Program-made: the position numbers and the translations under genes
The notes under the pieces: model-generated
Databases searched by the model: none
What the model saw: the letters and a program-made list of their open reading frames with translations, nothing else
Told to the model about the DNA's origin: nothing
Part shown: piece after piece, positions 11,690 through 23,788 of the stretch
How positions within the stretch are numbered: position 1 is the stretch's first letter
How the letters are laid out: each line of letters begins with the position of its first letter
From: Carallia brachiata
Taxonomy: Eukaryota; Streptophyta; Magnoliopsida; Malpighiales; Rhizophoraceae
Assembly (NCBI GenBank): GCA_021464245.1
Contig: JADCRB010000018.1
Coordinates: forward strand, 3,272,015 to 3,336,014
Length of the DNA: 64,000 bases
Direction: 5' to 3'

Positions 11690-13829
11690 ATCTTGTTGCA
11701 GTTGTGATCTTTTTCTACTCTAGAATGAAAAGATTGGATGTCCATGAAGATTACATCTTTAGTATGTAGGAAGGATTAATTGTTTGAGCAAGAAGTGAAA
11801 AATATTTAGCCGACTACAAATTCTTACAATCGTTATTGAGTGAGAAAGGGGAAAACAGATCACACATGACAAAAAGGTTGCAAAGTTGGGACTTTTACAA
11901 TGACAAAAACCATGCATTATCCTAAGCCAAAAGATTCTTCTTCAGAGTAAATTGTGAGTGAGAATTAAATTATAGTAAATTCCACTGATGTTAGTTATGT
12001 ATGAGCTTCCAATTGGTTCCTTCTTAAATTTTCTTTGCAATAAGAATTCTTTAGCAAGCATAGATTATCCTTCTGTTGATTCAATTTCTGCTAGTGTTAT
12101 GCTGCATTTCATGATAGCGCAGCCATCAAAGGGCAGAAGCAGGGGACAGCAGCGACAAAGTTTCTTGTAAATGCTGGCGCCAACAAACTAGATTTCTTTA
12201 GATCAAAGGCTCAACGTAAAACTTCAGTTTCAAATTCATATAGCAGATTCATGTGGGAATTGTTTTAATCATTTTATCTTTTTTTTTTTCCAACAATCTT
12301 TGAATGCAATAACTAAACGACATACCTTTGTTTTCTGTTTCACCTGCATAAGCCAAATAATCTGCCAAATGCTTTTCAACTTATTTTTGTCTATTTGGCC
12401 TGCAATAAAAGCAACGATATAAAACTTTCCAAAGGTATATAATCATATAGCTGTGGTTGGGAAAAGAAGAAAAAAAAAATGGGAATAAGAAAGACATTTC
12501 AAACCAGTATGGCTACAAGCAATTAGTTCTTGAAACCTTCTTTCTACGTCAAATTGAAATGATCCAAAGCTTCATCCCCTGATTAATTTGTAGCAAATCC
12601 CATGCATAAAAAGTAATTGTACTCCAAGAAACTAAAAATGGCTTCAACATTTTGACAAAGTTGACCGGCAAAATCGAATTATCCACACAACAGTTGAATT
12701 TCTTCTGGTATGCATAACTTAGTTCAGAAACAAAACATCAAAATAATGGAGCAAAACTAAGGCAACGATTATGATGTGAGCAATAACCAACTATTGAGCA
12801 GTCATGCATCTATAATCTGATTTCAAAATTCAAGCAGAACCTACAATTCAATCAAAGAACAAACTCTATAATAATTTTTAGTTATAGAACATACGAAAAA
12901 AAAAAAAAAAATGGAACAAGTACAGCTAGGAGCAATTAGTTTTAACCCATCATTCTGCACCAAATTGAAATGAGCCAAACCTTCCTCGGCTAATTATTTT
13001 GCAGCAAACCCCATGCATAATATGTAATTGAATCAATGAAAGTACAACCTAACTCTAAAAGAATTTGTAGTTTAAAACATACTACAAATCAAACTCAATT
13101 CTTCCTTCTCGTGGGTGTGCCTTGAAATGGAATGAGGGAGAAAAATGTGTTAGTTAAGGAAGCAGCAAAGCATGAAGAAGAAAGGATGATAGAAATTCTG
13201 GAATTGCAGAAACAGAGTTGCAGAGAAGAGAAATAAGAGATATTTTTGAAATCAACTCCCAAGGCTTTGTCACTTCTATCTAAATGAAACATGTACAAAA
13301 GGTCATTGTATCAAGTACAATTACACCTACTTAAGTACAAAACACCATGCTTTAACCAAGCATTACACATTCCATAGGAAAACCAATCTAACAGGCAATG
13401 TCCATACCTGGACAGCTTGATGATGATTGATAAGTTACAAAAGAAACAAACTAAACTAAGATGCGAGTAAGTAACACATTTGATTACAAAATGATCTTAA
13501 TCTAGTACTTGAGAGTGCTTGAACATTGTCGTTGAACGCCTACTCCTTGCTGCAAACTGAAACTGCAATAACAGAAAATTAGAAGCTTCAAATCGAATTG
13601 ATCTTCCTCTTCATACAGCTTGGAGTCACTAATGATTGAGGCCGATTTTCATCCAAATGCAAAGAAGGAGTGGAATGTGGGTAATAGTAGAAAAATGGAC
13701 AATAACAAACAAAGAAGTGAGAAGAAAATTAATTACAATTTTTTTGGTATATAAAAAATTAATTATTATATATAAAAAAAAAAAGAACAAACAAAAGTTC
13801 TCTAGTTTTGTATACCTTGTTTCGTGGTC
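11690..13829 (-). other. Conserved 3' flank of NLR unit A
   Basis: This non-coding stretch resembles 18365-19947 (unit B) and 33840-35859 (unit C), so it was duplicated with the NLR genes. It contains two diverged copies of a block of about 120 bp (12501-12620 and 12911-13030). Each reads, on the plus strand, from AAGCAATTAGTTnT-like words to TTGCAGCAAA and CATGCA. Unit A also carries about 520 bp (13130-13650) that C lacks. No intact frame is seen. It may hold 3' UTR exons of the minus-strand NLRs. Confidence 0.6.
12501..13030. repeat. Two spaced copies of a 120-bp NLR-flank block
   Basis: The copies at 12501-12620 and 12911-13030 are diverged direct repeats. The same pair is found at 19163-19283 and 19588-19697 in unit B and, less completely, at 34680-34800 and 35095-35130 in unit C. 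The pairing therefore predates the NLR duplication. Confidence 0.6.
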
Positions 13830-14822
13830 TCAGTGGACATAAGAAAAAGATATTGTGACATGAGGGATGTGAGAGATTTTGGACCAATCTTCTCCCTTGT
13901 CCTTGTTGTAGCGTTTTTCCAGAAGATTGCAATACTCAATTTCCAGTGTATGAAGCATTGTATTTTGCAGAATATAATCTGGCAGTGCCTTCAATTTTTG
14001 GCAGTCAATAATTTTCAGAGAGCGAAGGGATGGCATTATAATAGTAGGAGGACGTTTGGTAGTGCCATCACTATTATAATAATCATCACACTCTTCCCAA
14101 AAAACCAGCGAACAGAATTCAAGTTTTGTCAGTCTGGGAAAAGCAACAACTACTGGTGAAGATGATGATGATGATGATGACGATGACGATGACGATGATG
14201 ATGTCTCAACAATGTGCGTTTCTATTCCTAAAAACTCAACCCCAATTTTTTTAACGCCCATCATTTGTTTCAAGGAAAGAGTTTCAAGGGACGGCAGCTT
14301 ACCCAAAGAAGGCAAGCGATGACACGGATAACATCTAGATAACTCAATAGCCCTTAGATTCGTTAATGAAATAATCCAACCAGGAAAGGTATTACCTACA
14401 TAGCCAACTATCCCAAGAATCTCCAAGTTTGGAGATGGTTCCAAGCCTTCTAGCAAGTGCTCATCATCATCATCTTCTTCTTCTCCTTTTGCTCTGTACT
14501 GAAATATAAGTTGCAAACGAGTGAGGTGTTCCTTTTTCTTGAGCTCTGCTTCCTTAGCCTCGCCCACATGGCGATCGTGTGCACCCAAACTTGTTATCTT
14601 AAGCCTTCCCCGAAGTTGGTTCAGGTTCTTCAGATCGCCAAGAGAAAATTTATTCCCATCTGAGCCAACATCGACAAACTCCAATGTTCTGAGATCAGTT
14701 AATCGTGCAATTCCTTTTGGCAATGTAGTAGGGCCTTTACCAACAACGAATGCACTACACCAATTATGAAGATGCCTCAAATTAATTAGTTTGCCGATTC
14801 CAAGAGGCAACTCCAAATAAAA
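13830..14822 (-). pseudogene. NLR unit A: 5'-deleted CC-NB-LRR, LRR half only
   Basis: The minus strand encodes about 330 residues matching the C-terminal LRR region of units B and C: LELPLGIGKL, GIARLTDLRTLE, LKNLNQLRGRLKI, LEPSPNLEIL, LPSLGKLPSLETL. It ends in SHIPHVTISFSYVH and a stop. There is no ATG at the front; the frame opens through TTG in sequence that aligns with DNA upstream of unit B. The CC domain, the NB-ARC domain and the first LRRs are absent. The coding part is otherwise free of stops and contains a run of about 16 Ser residues. An LRR-only product is possible if transcribed, but no start or promoter is visible, so I call it a pseudogene. Confidence 0.85.
14157..14205 (-). 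repeat. Trinucleotide repeat encoding poly-Ser in LRR of unit A
   Basis: A GAT/GAC repeat on the plus strand reads as TCA/TCG Ser codons on the minus strand, giving about 16 Ser. The same site in B holds nine Ser plus seven Ala, and in C a shorter Ser/Pro run. Confidence 0.9.
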
Positions 14823-14904
14823 GAAGTTTTCCAACTTCGAATCTGTACTTGGACAAGATTAATCCGGTTATTTTCCAGCGTGCCCAGATGTTGTTGAGAT
14901 CAAG
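14821..14904 (-). other. NLR 5'-flank remnant at the unit A deletion junction
   Basis: This segment aligns with 23479-23575, which lies about 600 bp upstream of the unit B start codon (shared words include GAATCTGTACT, GACAAGATTA and GTTGTTGAGATC). In unit A it directly abuts LRR coding sequence, which marks the breakpoint of an internal deletion. Confidence 0.75.
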
Positions 14905-15061
14905 ATTAATTACGCATTAACTAATTTATTAGTCGCAAAACATATTGTTGAAAAACCACGTTTTGTAACTTAGCAGGATTAGTTTCACTACTTTTTTAGG
15001 CTAACCTTTTGCGACTATTTTCAGATTAGTCGCCCAAAAAAAAAAAAAAGGTTCACTCATT
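14905..15061. other. Transposon-like debris with GCGACTA/TAGTCGC words
   Basis: Short inverted words (TTAGTCGC, GCGACTA, TTAGTCGCC) and a CACTAC at about 14989 recall the ends of CACTA-type elements. A TAGTG occurs at about 15585, but no target-site duplication matches, so the assignment is weak. Confidence 0.25.
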
Positions 15062-15580
15062 CTATAAATGGGATAAGGATTTTTTTAGTCCTAAATCTTT
15101 AGGTTTTTTTATGTTTGAGTCCTAAACCTTTTTGACATTTCATTTGAGTCCTAAACTTTTTGATTTTCTACCAAATTAGTCCCTCTGTTTAATAAAAGTG
15201 ATCAATCTATTAAAAAATAATTTTAACTTTACAAAAAATTATTTAAAAAAGATTAAATATATGAATTGAATGTCTTTTTTATAAAAAAATATACATGTTG
15301 TCTATTTAATTCGTATATTTGTTGATTAAAAAAATATTTAATATGCATATTTTATTGATGAAAAAAATATTTAATTCATGTATTTAAGCTTTTTTAAATA
15401 ATTTTTATTAAATTAAACTCACTTATTAATAAATTGACTACTTTTCGTAATTTAAAGGACTGATATAGTAAAAAATAAAAAGATTTAAGACTCAAATGAA
15501 ATGTTAAAAAGGTTTAGGACTTAAACGTAAAAAAATCTAAAGGTTTAGGACTTTAAAAATATTTATCCCTTCCATAAATT
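15062..15580. mobile_element. Fold-back/MITE-like element with arms of about 115 bp
   Basis: The left arm (15062-15180) and right arm (about 15455-15580) are inverted copies, containing TTTGAGTCCTAAACCTTTTT on one side and its near complement on the other. Outer edges read TATAAATGGGATAA and TTATCCCTTCCATAAA. The middle is AT-rich and non-coding. Confidence 0.75.
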
Positions 15581-16356
15581 GTCGTAGTGTATAAATTATT
15601 ATGACATTGGTAACATGCAGAGTTATCAATCTGTTGCAGGTCGGATCCCATAGATGATGTGTAATTTTTCTTTTTTAAAGTTTTTGATGACTATGTTTGA
15701 GACAAACTTAGAGTAGCTAGTACAATGGTTAAATTCTTTTTTAAAATTTATTTGTGATAGTTTTTCTTATATCAAATTCAATTCAAAATAAAAACAATGA
15801 CGAGAAAATACACGTTTAATTCATCTTAAGAGAACCTAAGATTGAGACTTAACTGTTGTTATTGAAGAATTATCTTTAAGTTCAGCTTGTCCAGAAAATT
15901 ATCCACTTACGCAACTAATTTTGAAATGATATTGGAATTCAACGATACTTTCTAGTAAAATTTCTAGAAATATCTTTTCACCAATAAAACATAAGAAAAT
16001 CCTACATAGCATAACTTTATTGGGAGCACATGTGGGCATGCACTAGTAAGTTGTTGGATGATTGCAGTTAAAAGAGAAAAAAATAATAAATGAATTGTTA
16101 AATCAGCTCCATTACGTGGCCGAACGTCTGGCCATACTCTCTTCTCTTTTTTTAAAAAAAAATTAAAAATTAAATATATTTAGTGTTACTCTTAAATTTT
16201 AATTTTAAATAAAAAATTTTAAAATTTTGTTGTCTTATGCGTGTATGGCTAGATGTTGGGCCACTGATTTCTGGCCATTCACTTTTTTCCTTATTAAATA
16301 ACTGTTGGATGAATTATATGCTCAGTTGTACCCTATTGAGAAAGAAGTATGTGGTG
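15581..16356. other. Intergenic DNA
   Basis: AT-rich sequence between two fold-back elements. I see no gene, RNA or clear repeat boundary. Confidence 0.45.
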
Positions 16357-16738
16357 GGGCTCTAAAAAAAATGTTATTTTGAATAGTGGCAATATACAAA
16401 AATATCACTAATTTTATTTAAAATAATAAATTTAATATTAACTTTAAAAAGTGATAATTTACTTCTCTTTAAATTTTTTGTAACAAATTTATCACACTCT
16501 GAAATTTCTTGAACAAAATTATCTGTTTCGATGATATAATACTAATTTATATGATTATTATATCATCGAAACAAACATACTTTTATAAATCTGTCGTCAA
16601 AACTGACAGATTCTATTAATATAAAATAATAGAGTATAGATTTATTAAAAAAATTTTTAAAAGTAATAAATTTGTTGCTTTGAATAAATTTGATGATATT
16701 TTTATTTATTAACTTTTTTGAATATTATTATGAGACCC
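16357..16738. mobile_element. Fold-back element with a perfect central hairpin
   Basis: The 18-bp arms at 16524-16541 and 16556-16573 are exact inverted copies (TGTTTCGATGATATAATA). The pairing extends imperfectly outwards to GGGGCTCT on the left and GAGACCC on the right, giving an element of about 380 bp. It is non-coding. Confidence 0.65.
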
Positions 16739-17198
16739 ACTATTACAATAACAGCACTTATTCTCATTTGTAGTATAGATATAGTATTCTCCAATATTTA
16801 TGAGATATAAACAAAAATTATGTTTGGGTCAAATCTCACATCAGTATTTTAGTATGATTATATAATTACACTTAATTAACAATAAATAATAACATTGCTT
16901 TATTTAAAGATATCTGACCCTTTTTTTTTCATGAATGTAACTATACCACAGTGCATGTCATCTTCTTGTTATTTTTAAGCCATTGATGTAAAGCAAAAAA
17001 TTTTTATTCTATTTTAAATAGCAGCCTTAGAGAATGGTCTTAAAACTTAATTATCTTCTTAAAATCCTACAAACAGATGGGGTTGACCAACTTTGATAAA
17101 GCAACATTTTGCCAAAAATAAATAAAGCTAACTTTGCGCAAATTTTACAACAAAATCCGACGTAGGACAGCGACTAAAATTCGGTGATTGAGTTAATT
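16739..17198. other. Intergenic DNA
   Basis: AT-rich. The word CCTTAGAGAATGGTCTTAAA at about 17027 recurs at about 24910, and a block at about 17150-17180 resembles 24970-25005 and 33005-33040. It therefore appears to share ancestry with the other unit borders of the NLR cluster. Confidence 0.4.
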
Positions 17199-17376
17199 TG
17201 GATAATGCTAAATATTTCGAAAACTGTATTATGTAATATTCTAAAATTTATAGTTATAGAAAAAATTGTTAATTTTTTTACTACCGTCAAATCAAAAAAA
17301 AAAATAATTTTTTTTATAATTATATATTTTAAAATATTTCATAATATTATTTTCATATATTTAACATTACTCAATT
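17199..17376. mobile_element. MITE, copy 1 (family of two in this window)
   Basis: A fold-back element of about 178 bp with arms of about 70 bp that carry ATAATGCTAAATATTT on the left and its near complement on the right. A second copy lies at 23789-23974. It is non-coding; the single frame inside is low complexity. Confidence 0.7.
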
Positions 17377-18364
17377 AATTTTGTGCTCAAACGCCGGCAG
17401 CGGAATCCCTTCTGGGAATTGATACTTACCATTGGTGGATCCCATTTTTACTTTACCATTTGCTTGTATGGGGTTTTATTGGAGTGGAAATAACATTTGC
17501 CGTAGTCTTTTTTTCTTCTCTTCACTTTTAGCATCTTGCAAAATGCAAAGGAATCATTTATGGTTTTGACATTTAATACGGGACAATTTAGTAAAAAAGG
17601 AAATTATTAGAAAGAAATTTATAAAAAAAAATTGTAAAAAAATATAAAAAATAAAATTTTATATTTGAATTGTCTAAAAAAATTATGAAAAAAAAGTTTA
17701 TAAGTGAAATTATAAAAATATTTTTATAAATAATTGAGTAATGAGTTAAAATTAAAAAAATAATATTAAAATTATTTTAATTATTATACTTTTTTTAAAA
17801 ATTGGCTTCTGACATCTTCTTTTTTTTCTAATCATTTTTCTTTTCCAATAATTCTCATGCAATCCAATCAATTGATTTTGCATTGATTTCATCAATTTTC
17901 TCTCACTTTATTTTCTAATAACAAATCCAAACAGAGGGGTTGTCACACATCACAGATGGCCTTTATTATGCGTATCTTGTTTTTTTTATTAGCGCAGAAA
18001 ATATCTCTCTTGATATTTAAATGTGAGAGAAAGTAATGCGAAGCAGAAATGGGAACAAGTTTTTGGGCACTAAACATTATTTTTGCACCTACCAAATATT
18101 TGGTGGACATGGGCATTCTTTAATTTAATAGGGCAAAATAGAAACTTACCCCCTTTTGTGAACCAAGTTGATTTATCTTTTTTTTTTTTTTTTTAATTCA
18201 TTGGAGTTTGTAACTCAATTATAAGAGAAAGAAGAGGGTGAAAATCAAGACTAGAATCTCAGTAGTTAAAGGATACTTCTTCAAAGCAGTGCATCTAATA
18301 CTGCTCCTTCACAAGTTGGTTTCCTGAATTTGGGCTATTCGGTTATGCCCACTCTTTTGTCAAC
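17377..18364. other. Intergenic DNA
   Basis: No gene is recognised. There is a poly-T run at 18178-18195. The stretch at about 18318-18360 (CTGAATTTGGGC, then TTATGCCCACTCTT) recurs at 24016-24052, so the two copies bracket NLR unit B as direct repeats. Confidence 0.45.
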
Positions 18365-19947
18365 CATCTTTTTCTTTCTTTCAGAAGAGTTAAAACTTGA
18401 ACCAAAATGAAAAATTGCACACACATGAAGATCACATCTTTAATAACGTAGGAAGGATTAATCGTATCAGCATGAAATGGGAATCATTAGGCAACTTCAA
18501 TCTCTGACAATTGTTGTTGAATGAGAAAAACCAGATGATGTTTGCCAAGATTGGAAACTTGGGAATTTTACAATGATAACAATGATACACTATAATATCC
18601 CAGGCCAAAAATTCGCATGACAGAGTAAATTGAGAGGTGGAATTAAATTACAATAAATTGAAGTGATGTTATGCGTGAGCTTCAAATTGGCTCCTCCTTG
18701 AATTTTCTTAGCAACGAGAATTCTTCAACTAGGATATTTAGTTCTGGACCCTTCCCTTGACTCAATTTTTGCCAGTGCTGCGCTGCATTTCGTAATGGCA
18801 GGCTTATCCATCCAAGGTGGCAGCATCTTGGGACAGCAGCGATGAAGCTTCTTGGCAAATCCAAGCTTCGATCCAGTAAACTACATTTTTTTTTAGAATA
18901 AAGAATCAATGTAAAACTTACCGACTCAAATTGATGTGGCAGATTTATCTAGGATTGTTTTAATCTTTGAAGGCTATAACTAAATGACATACCTCTGTTT
19001 TCTTTTCATCCACATTAGCCAAACAAATCTGCTAGAATCTTTCCAACTTATTTTTATCTATTTTCCCTACAATAAAAGCAACGAGGCTGAACTTTCAAAC
19101 ATAAATAATCAAATAGCTATGATTGGGAAAAGTAGAATAAAAGGAGAATAAGAAAGATATTTCAAACCAGTATGGCTACAAGCAATTAGTTCTCGAACGC
19201 TTCTTTCTACGTCAAATTGAAATGATTCAAAGTCTCATCCGCTAATTCATTTGCAGCAAATCACATGCATGATAGGTAATTGTACTCCAAGAAACTAAAA
19301 ATGGCTTCAACATTATCACAAAAAGTTGACCGGCAAAATCATCACATCCACACAACAGTTGAATTTCTTCTGGTGTGTATAACCTAGTCCGGAAACAAAA
19401 CATCAAAATAATTGAAAAAAATTAAGACAATGATCATGATATGAACAATAACCAATTACTAAGCAACAATGCATCTATGATCTGATTTCGAAATTTAAGC
19501 AGAACCTATGATTTAATCAAAGAACAACCTCTATAAGAATTTTTAGTTTAAAACATACCCAAAAAATAAATAAATAAAAATAAACCTGCACGGCTACAAG
19601 TAATTAGTTTTAACCTTTCATTTTGCATCAAATTGAAGTGAGCCAAACCTTCCTCAGCTAATTCATTTGCAGCAAACCCCATGCACGAGATGTAATTGAA
19701 CTCCCAGGACCTACGATTTAATGAAAGAACCGCCTAACTCTTGAAGAAAAATGCAAAGAAGGACTGGAATGTGGGTAATACGAGAAAAATGCACAATAAC
19801 AACCAAACAAAGGAGAAGAAAATAAAATTATAATTTTTTTTGGTACATAAAAACTTAATTATAATTTAAAGAAAAAAAACAAATAAAAGAAACAAATAAA
19901 GTAGTTGTCACGTTTTCCTTACCTTGTTTCGTGGTCTCCAGTACTAA
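18365..19947 (-). other. Conserved 3' flank of NLR unit B
   Basis: Homologous to the flanks of units A and C from about 18365 onwards. The SEC13 fragment found in A and C is missing here. The two 120-bp blocks lie at 19163-19283 and 19588-19697. A 75-codon minus frame at 18682-18909 lies in the conserved part, but the equivalent DNA in A and C does not keep it open, so I do not call it a gene. Confidence 0.6.
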
Positions 19948-20257
19948 TTAATATATTCTGACATCAGGAATGTGAGAGATTTTGGACCAATCTTCTCCAT
20001 GTCTGTTGTAGCGTTGTTTGAGATGATAGCTATCTTCAATTATCAGAGTATGAAGCATTGTATTTTGCAGAATAAAATCTGGCAGCGCCTTCAAGCGTCG
20101 GCAGGCAGAAATTTTCAAATAGCGAAGGGATGGCATTATGATGGTAGCATGAGATTTGGTAGTGCCATCATCATAATAATCATCCCACTTTTCCCACACA
20201 TCGACTTCAAGGAATTCAAGATTTTTCAGTTTGGGGAAAGCAACAATTACTGGTGAA

Positions 20258-20297
<40 letters not shown>

Positions 20298-22877
20298 ATG
20301 ATGTCTCACCAGTTCCAGTTTTAATTCCTAAAAGCTCAACCCCCATTTTTCTGACACTCCAAATTTTCTGCAACGCAAGAGTTTCAAGGGACGGCAGCTT
20401 ACCCAACGAAGGCAAATGCTCACACGATCGAAAGTCGATTAACTTAATAGACCTCAGATTCGTTAATGAAATCATCCAATCAGGGAAGGTAGTACCCTCA
20501 TAGTCCTTTATCGAAAGAACCTCCAAGTTCGGAGATGGCTCCAAGGCTTCTAGCATATGCTCTCTTTCTCGTTTCCCTATTTTAGAATCAAATTCAAGCT
20601 CCAAATGAGTGATGTGTTCCTTTCTCTTGAGCTCTGCTTCCTTAGCCTCGCCCACATGATGCTTATGTGCACCCAAACCTCTTATCTTAAGCCTTCCCCG
20701 AAGTTGGTTGAAGTTCTTGAGATTGCCGAGAGAAAAAAATCTATCTCCATCACACCCAACATCCACCTCCTCCAATGTCCTAAGACCAGTTACCCGTGCA
20801 ATTCCCTTTGGCAACATCCTAGGGCCATTAAAGTTATGAAGATGCCTCAAGTTAGTTAGTTTTCCAATCCCAAGAGGCAACTCCAATAACCAGCATTCAG
20901 TGACGTCTATGGTCTGCAAATTATGCAACTCACATAGAGTTTCAGGCAACTTCTTCAACCTAGTGCGAGGGCGAGACAAATCAAACCACCTCAAATGAAC
21001 CAATTTACTGATGGTGGAAGGGATCTCTGCGAAGTCACCGTTTCTAAGGCTCAACGATCTTACATGTGCTATTCCACTGAATAATGTTGATAACTCTTTT
21101 GTTGTTGTGAGCGGCTGCGGTCCCCATAATAAAAGGCTTCGGAATTTTTTAGCACCCACAAAGGAATTGAAGGATGACCCACTATCTGGAAAATCTATGC
21201 TTGAACGTGGGAAGTCTAGACATTTCATTTTTTTTGGTACATAGAAGTCTAGATGTTTTGAATGTGGGAAATCTAGACTTAAATGACGCATTTTGCTGGA
21301 AGAGATCTAATGGTTGACTCTAGCGGACCATTGACCTGCACAGCAAGACATTCATTCCGTGCAACAATTTGGGCTAAATCGTGCACTATATCATGCATCT
21401 TACAGCTGTAGATACTCTGATTACCATCATTACCCATTTTGAAATCTTGAAAGAAAGAACGCATAGCTAAATTTTGAAAATAATTTTCTCCAATGATCTC
21501 CAAATTATCGTTTTGTCCTTTCTTAAGATAACCTTGCGCCATCCACAACTCTATCAACTCAGTCCTCTTTATTTCGTAATCCTTTGGGAAGATAGCACAA
21601 TAAGAGAAACATCGTTTCAATACTGAGGACATATCATTATAGCTCAACCATAAAGGGGGAATAACATCTTTATGAGCTTCTTCTACATCCCAAATCTCAC
21701 TATCCAAAATTTGTTGCCATTCTTCTCTAGTTTTTTTAAACCGCAAAGTGCTTCCCAATGCCTTTGCAGCAAGAGGCAAACCCTTGCACTTGTTTGCAAT
21801 TTTTCTACCAATGTCTTCTACATGTTTGCATTCTATATCACTCCTATCAAAAAATGCTATTTTACTTAAAATTGACCAACACACCTCATCAGACAAAGTT
21901 TCTATGTTCAAAATATTATCTTTTGAACAATCCATGACCGAGGCAACATTTACTTTGCGTGTAGTCACTAAAACTTTACTTCCTCGTGAAGCAGATCTAA
22001 AAGGTTGTTTTAATTTGTCCCACTTTCGAGGGTTTTCTTCCCACACATCGTCTAAGATAAGAAGAATTTTTCTCTCCTTAATAGATTCACCAATTTTTTT
22101 CATCAAGTCTTCCAATTCTGTGACAGCTGGAGTATAGCCTAAAATAGATGAAAGAATTGCCTTAGCAACTCTTATCTCATCGAAAGGATCCGAGACACAT
22201 ACCCAGATTTTCTTATCAAAAAAAGCCTTTATACTATCATGGTTAAAGGCATATTGGGCAAGAGTTGTCTTGCCAATTCCTCCCATCCCCACAATTGAAA
22301 TAATAGGAAGGTTTGACCTGTCACCAACAATAGGCTCACTCAACAGCATATTCACTAAGTCATTTTTAATCTGATCCCTACCCTTCACCTCGGTGATGTC
22401 AATCATAGAGACGGTCATAATTCTCTCAATTGGTTGGCTGGCCTCCGTTGAAACAAATTTGTAGCGTTCTTTCTCTTGGGCTAAAAGGTCTAACTTGTCA
22501 TTCAACTCTTTTATCTTGTTAGCAATGTCATGACGCAGACCAACTTGTTTGCAACATAAGCAGGAAGACCGAAAGCAGGAGCATACCTTCCTTTCAAGTT
22601 TGATTTGTGAGCTCAGAATCGCAGCTTCCCAGTCATCCAGCACGTCCTCAATGTCATAAGCGATGTCTTTGAGCTTCTCTAGCCAATCTCTGACGGTGGC
22701 CTCCATCACTTGCCTTTTCTCTGCATCAGCGAGCACAGCTTGAATGGCCTCGAGATTGCTTTTCAGCTTGTCAACTTCTTTTTCAACACCCATTACAAGT
22801 CTTACCTCTTTTTCTAACTCACGGATCATGATGGAGCGAAGCTGCTCCACCACTGGAGAAACAAGTGCCTCAGCCAT
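19948..22877 (-). pseudogene. NLR unit B: CC-NB-LRR split by a one-base frameshift
   Basis: A plant intracellular immune receptor of the CNL class. From ATG 22877 the first frame gives 532 aa. It has an Rx-type CC domain (1-140, EDVID-like AYDIEDVLDDW at 73-83) and an NB-ARC with P-loop GMGGIGKTT (197-205), kinase-2 LLILDDVW, RNBS-B GSKVLVTTR, GLPLA, a CFSYCAIFPKDYE-type RNBS-D and MHD. It then stops at 21279. The LRR half continues in another frame from about 21291 to 19948 (447 aa). Against unit C, one base is missing around 21298-21302, exactly where C reads on in frame. Restored length would be about 970 aa. A truncated CC-NB-ARC protein could still be made from this locus. The codons are otherwise intact, so the break looks recent or is a consensus error. 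Confidence 0.85.
20257..20303 (-). repeat. Ser/Ala trinucleotide tract in LRR of unit B
   Basis: A GCT run next to a GAT run on the plus strand reads on the minus strand as nine Ser codons followed by seven Ala codons. The Ala part is absent from units A and C, so it arose by expansion of a variant codon in this copy. Confidence 0.9.
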
Positions 22878-23788
22878 TAGTATAGTAACTCAAGGAAGGA
22901 AACTGATGGGTAAAAATAAGTGAAAGCTGAAATATGCGAATTGGACTCGTATTTCTGCTTAGGTTGATGTCTTTGAGGCTCTTTGTGTTTCCTTAAATAG
23001 GATAATGATGCTTGCCAATAACTGAAATGCGAGGCTGTAACGTAAGTGTAAGTGCTAAGCAATGTATCAATTAAAAGGACAATATGATTATCCCTTGCTT
23101 CCACAATTTTTGTGGAATCCCATCTCTTGCTTTGGCTAAAGCAAAAGGGTGATGTGATAATGTTTGGTACCTTATTTAGGATAACTCCAAAGGACATTCT
23201 AAATTTTGTAGCTAACGAATGAACAGCATAATAAAGCTTGCATTATTAGTTATTGCAAGTGAATTGTTATTTCTGATGAATTATTTTATAAAAAGATTCC
23301 GTAAAGATTCTTTTATATATCATGATTGTGATTGCAAGTAAATTATATATTCCAGTGAGAAGATTCTTGTCTAATTCCTTGGCAATCAATTCCTTGCGTG
23401 GATTACAGACCATTTGCAGAGTACGGAAAAGATCTCTTGTATTAAAAGATTTCTCTGGCCGAAGTCATGTTTTCAAACAAGGAATTCTTCAACTTTGAAT
23501 CTGTACTCACAGTCGAATCTTAGACAAGATTATTCCGTTCATTTTTCAGCGTCCTCAATTGTTGTTGAGATCGACATGCCAAGGAAATGTTCAACAGTTG
23601 AGAAAAAAGCTCATATGAGAATGAGGAAGACAACTAGGACAAGGCTTGCAAAAACAAGACATTCTACTGCCACAGAAAATTTTAACTGCCACGGTTTCTT
23701 TTCAACTTCAAACTTAGTGGGACTTGAGGCTTCTTGAGTACTGAGAAGCTGAAAGTTTTTGAGTACTAAATCTTTAATTTGAGAAGGT
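22878..23788 (-). promoter_or_regulatory. 5' flank of NLR unit B
   Basis: Probable promoter and 5' UTR region of unit B, by position. The first 130 bp or so resemble the DNA just upstream of unit C (shared AGGTTGATGTCT, then a TTTCCTTAAA/TTTCTTTAAA word). The part at 23479-23575 is the sequence retained at the unit A deletion junction. No frame here is convincing. Confidence 0.45.

Noticed and set aside
14989..15588. Complete CACTA element from CACTAC to TAGTG
   Set aside because: The termini fit, but the flanking 3-bp sequences do not match and the inner part is explained by a fold-back element.
18682..18909. 75-codon minus frame in the NLR B flank
   Set aside because: The equivalent DNA in the A and C flanks does not keep the frame open, so it is probably chance.
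20231..20503. Plus-strand frame with Ala and Asp runs
   Set aside because: It is the antisense shadow of the Ser/Ala tract in the NLR B LRR region.
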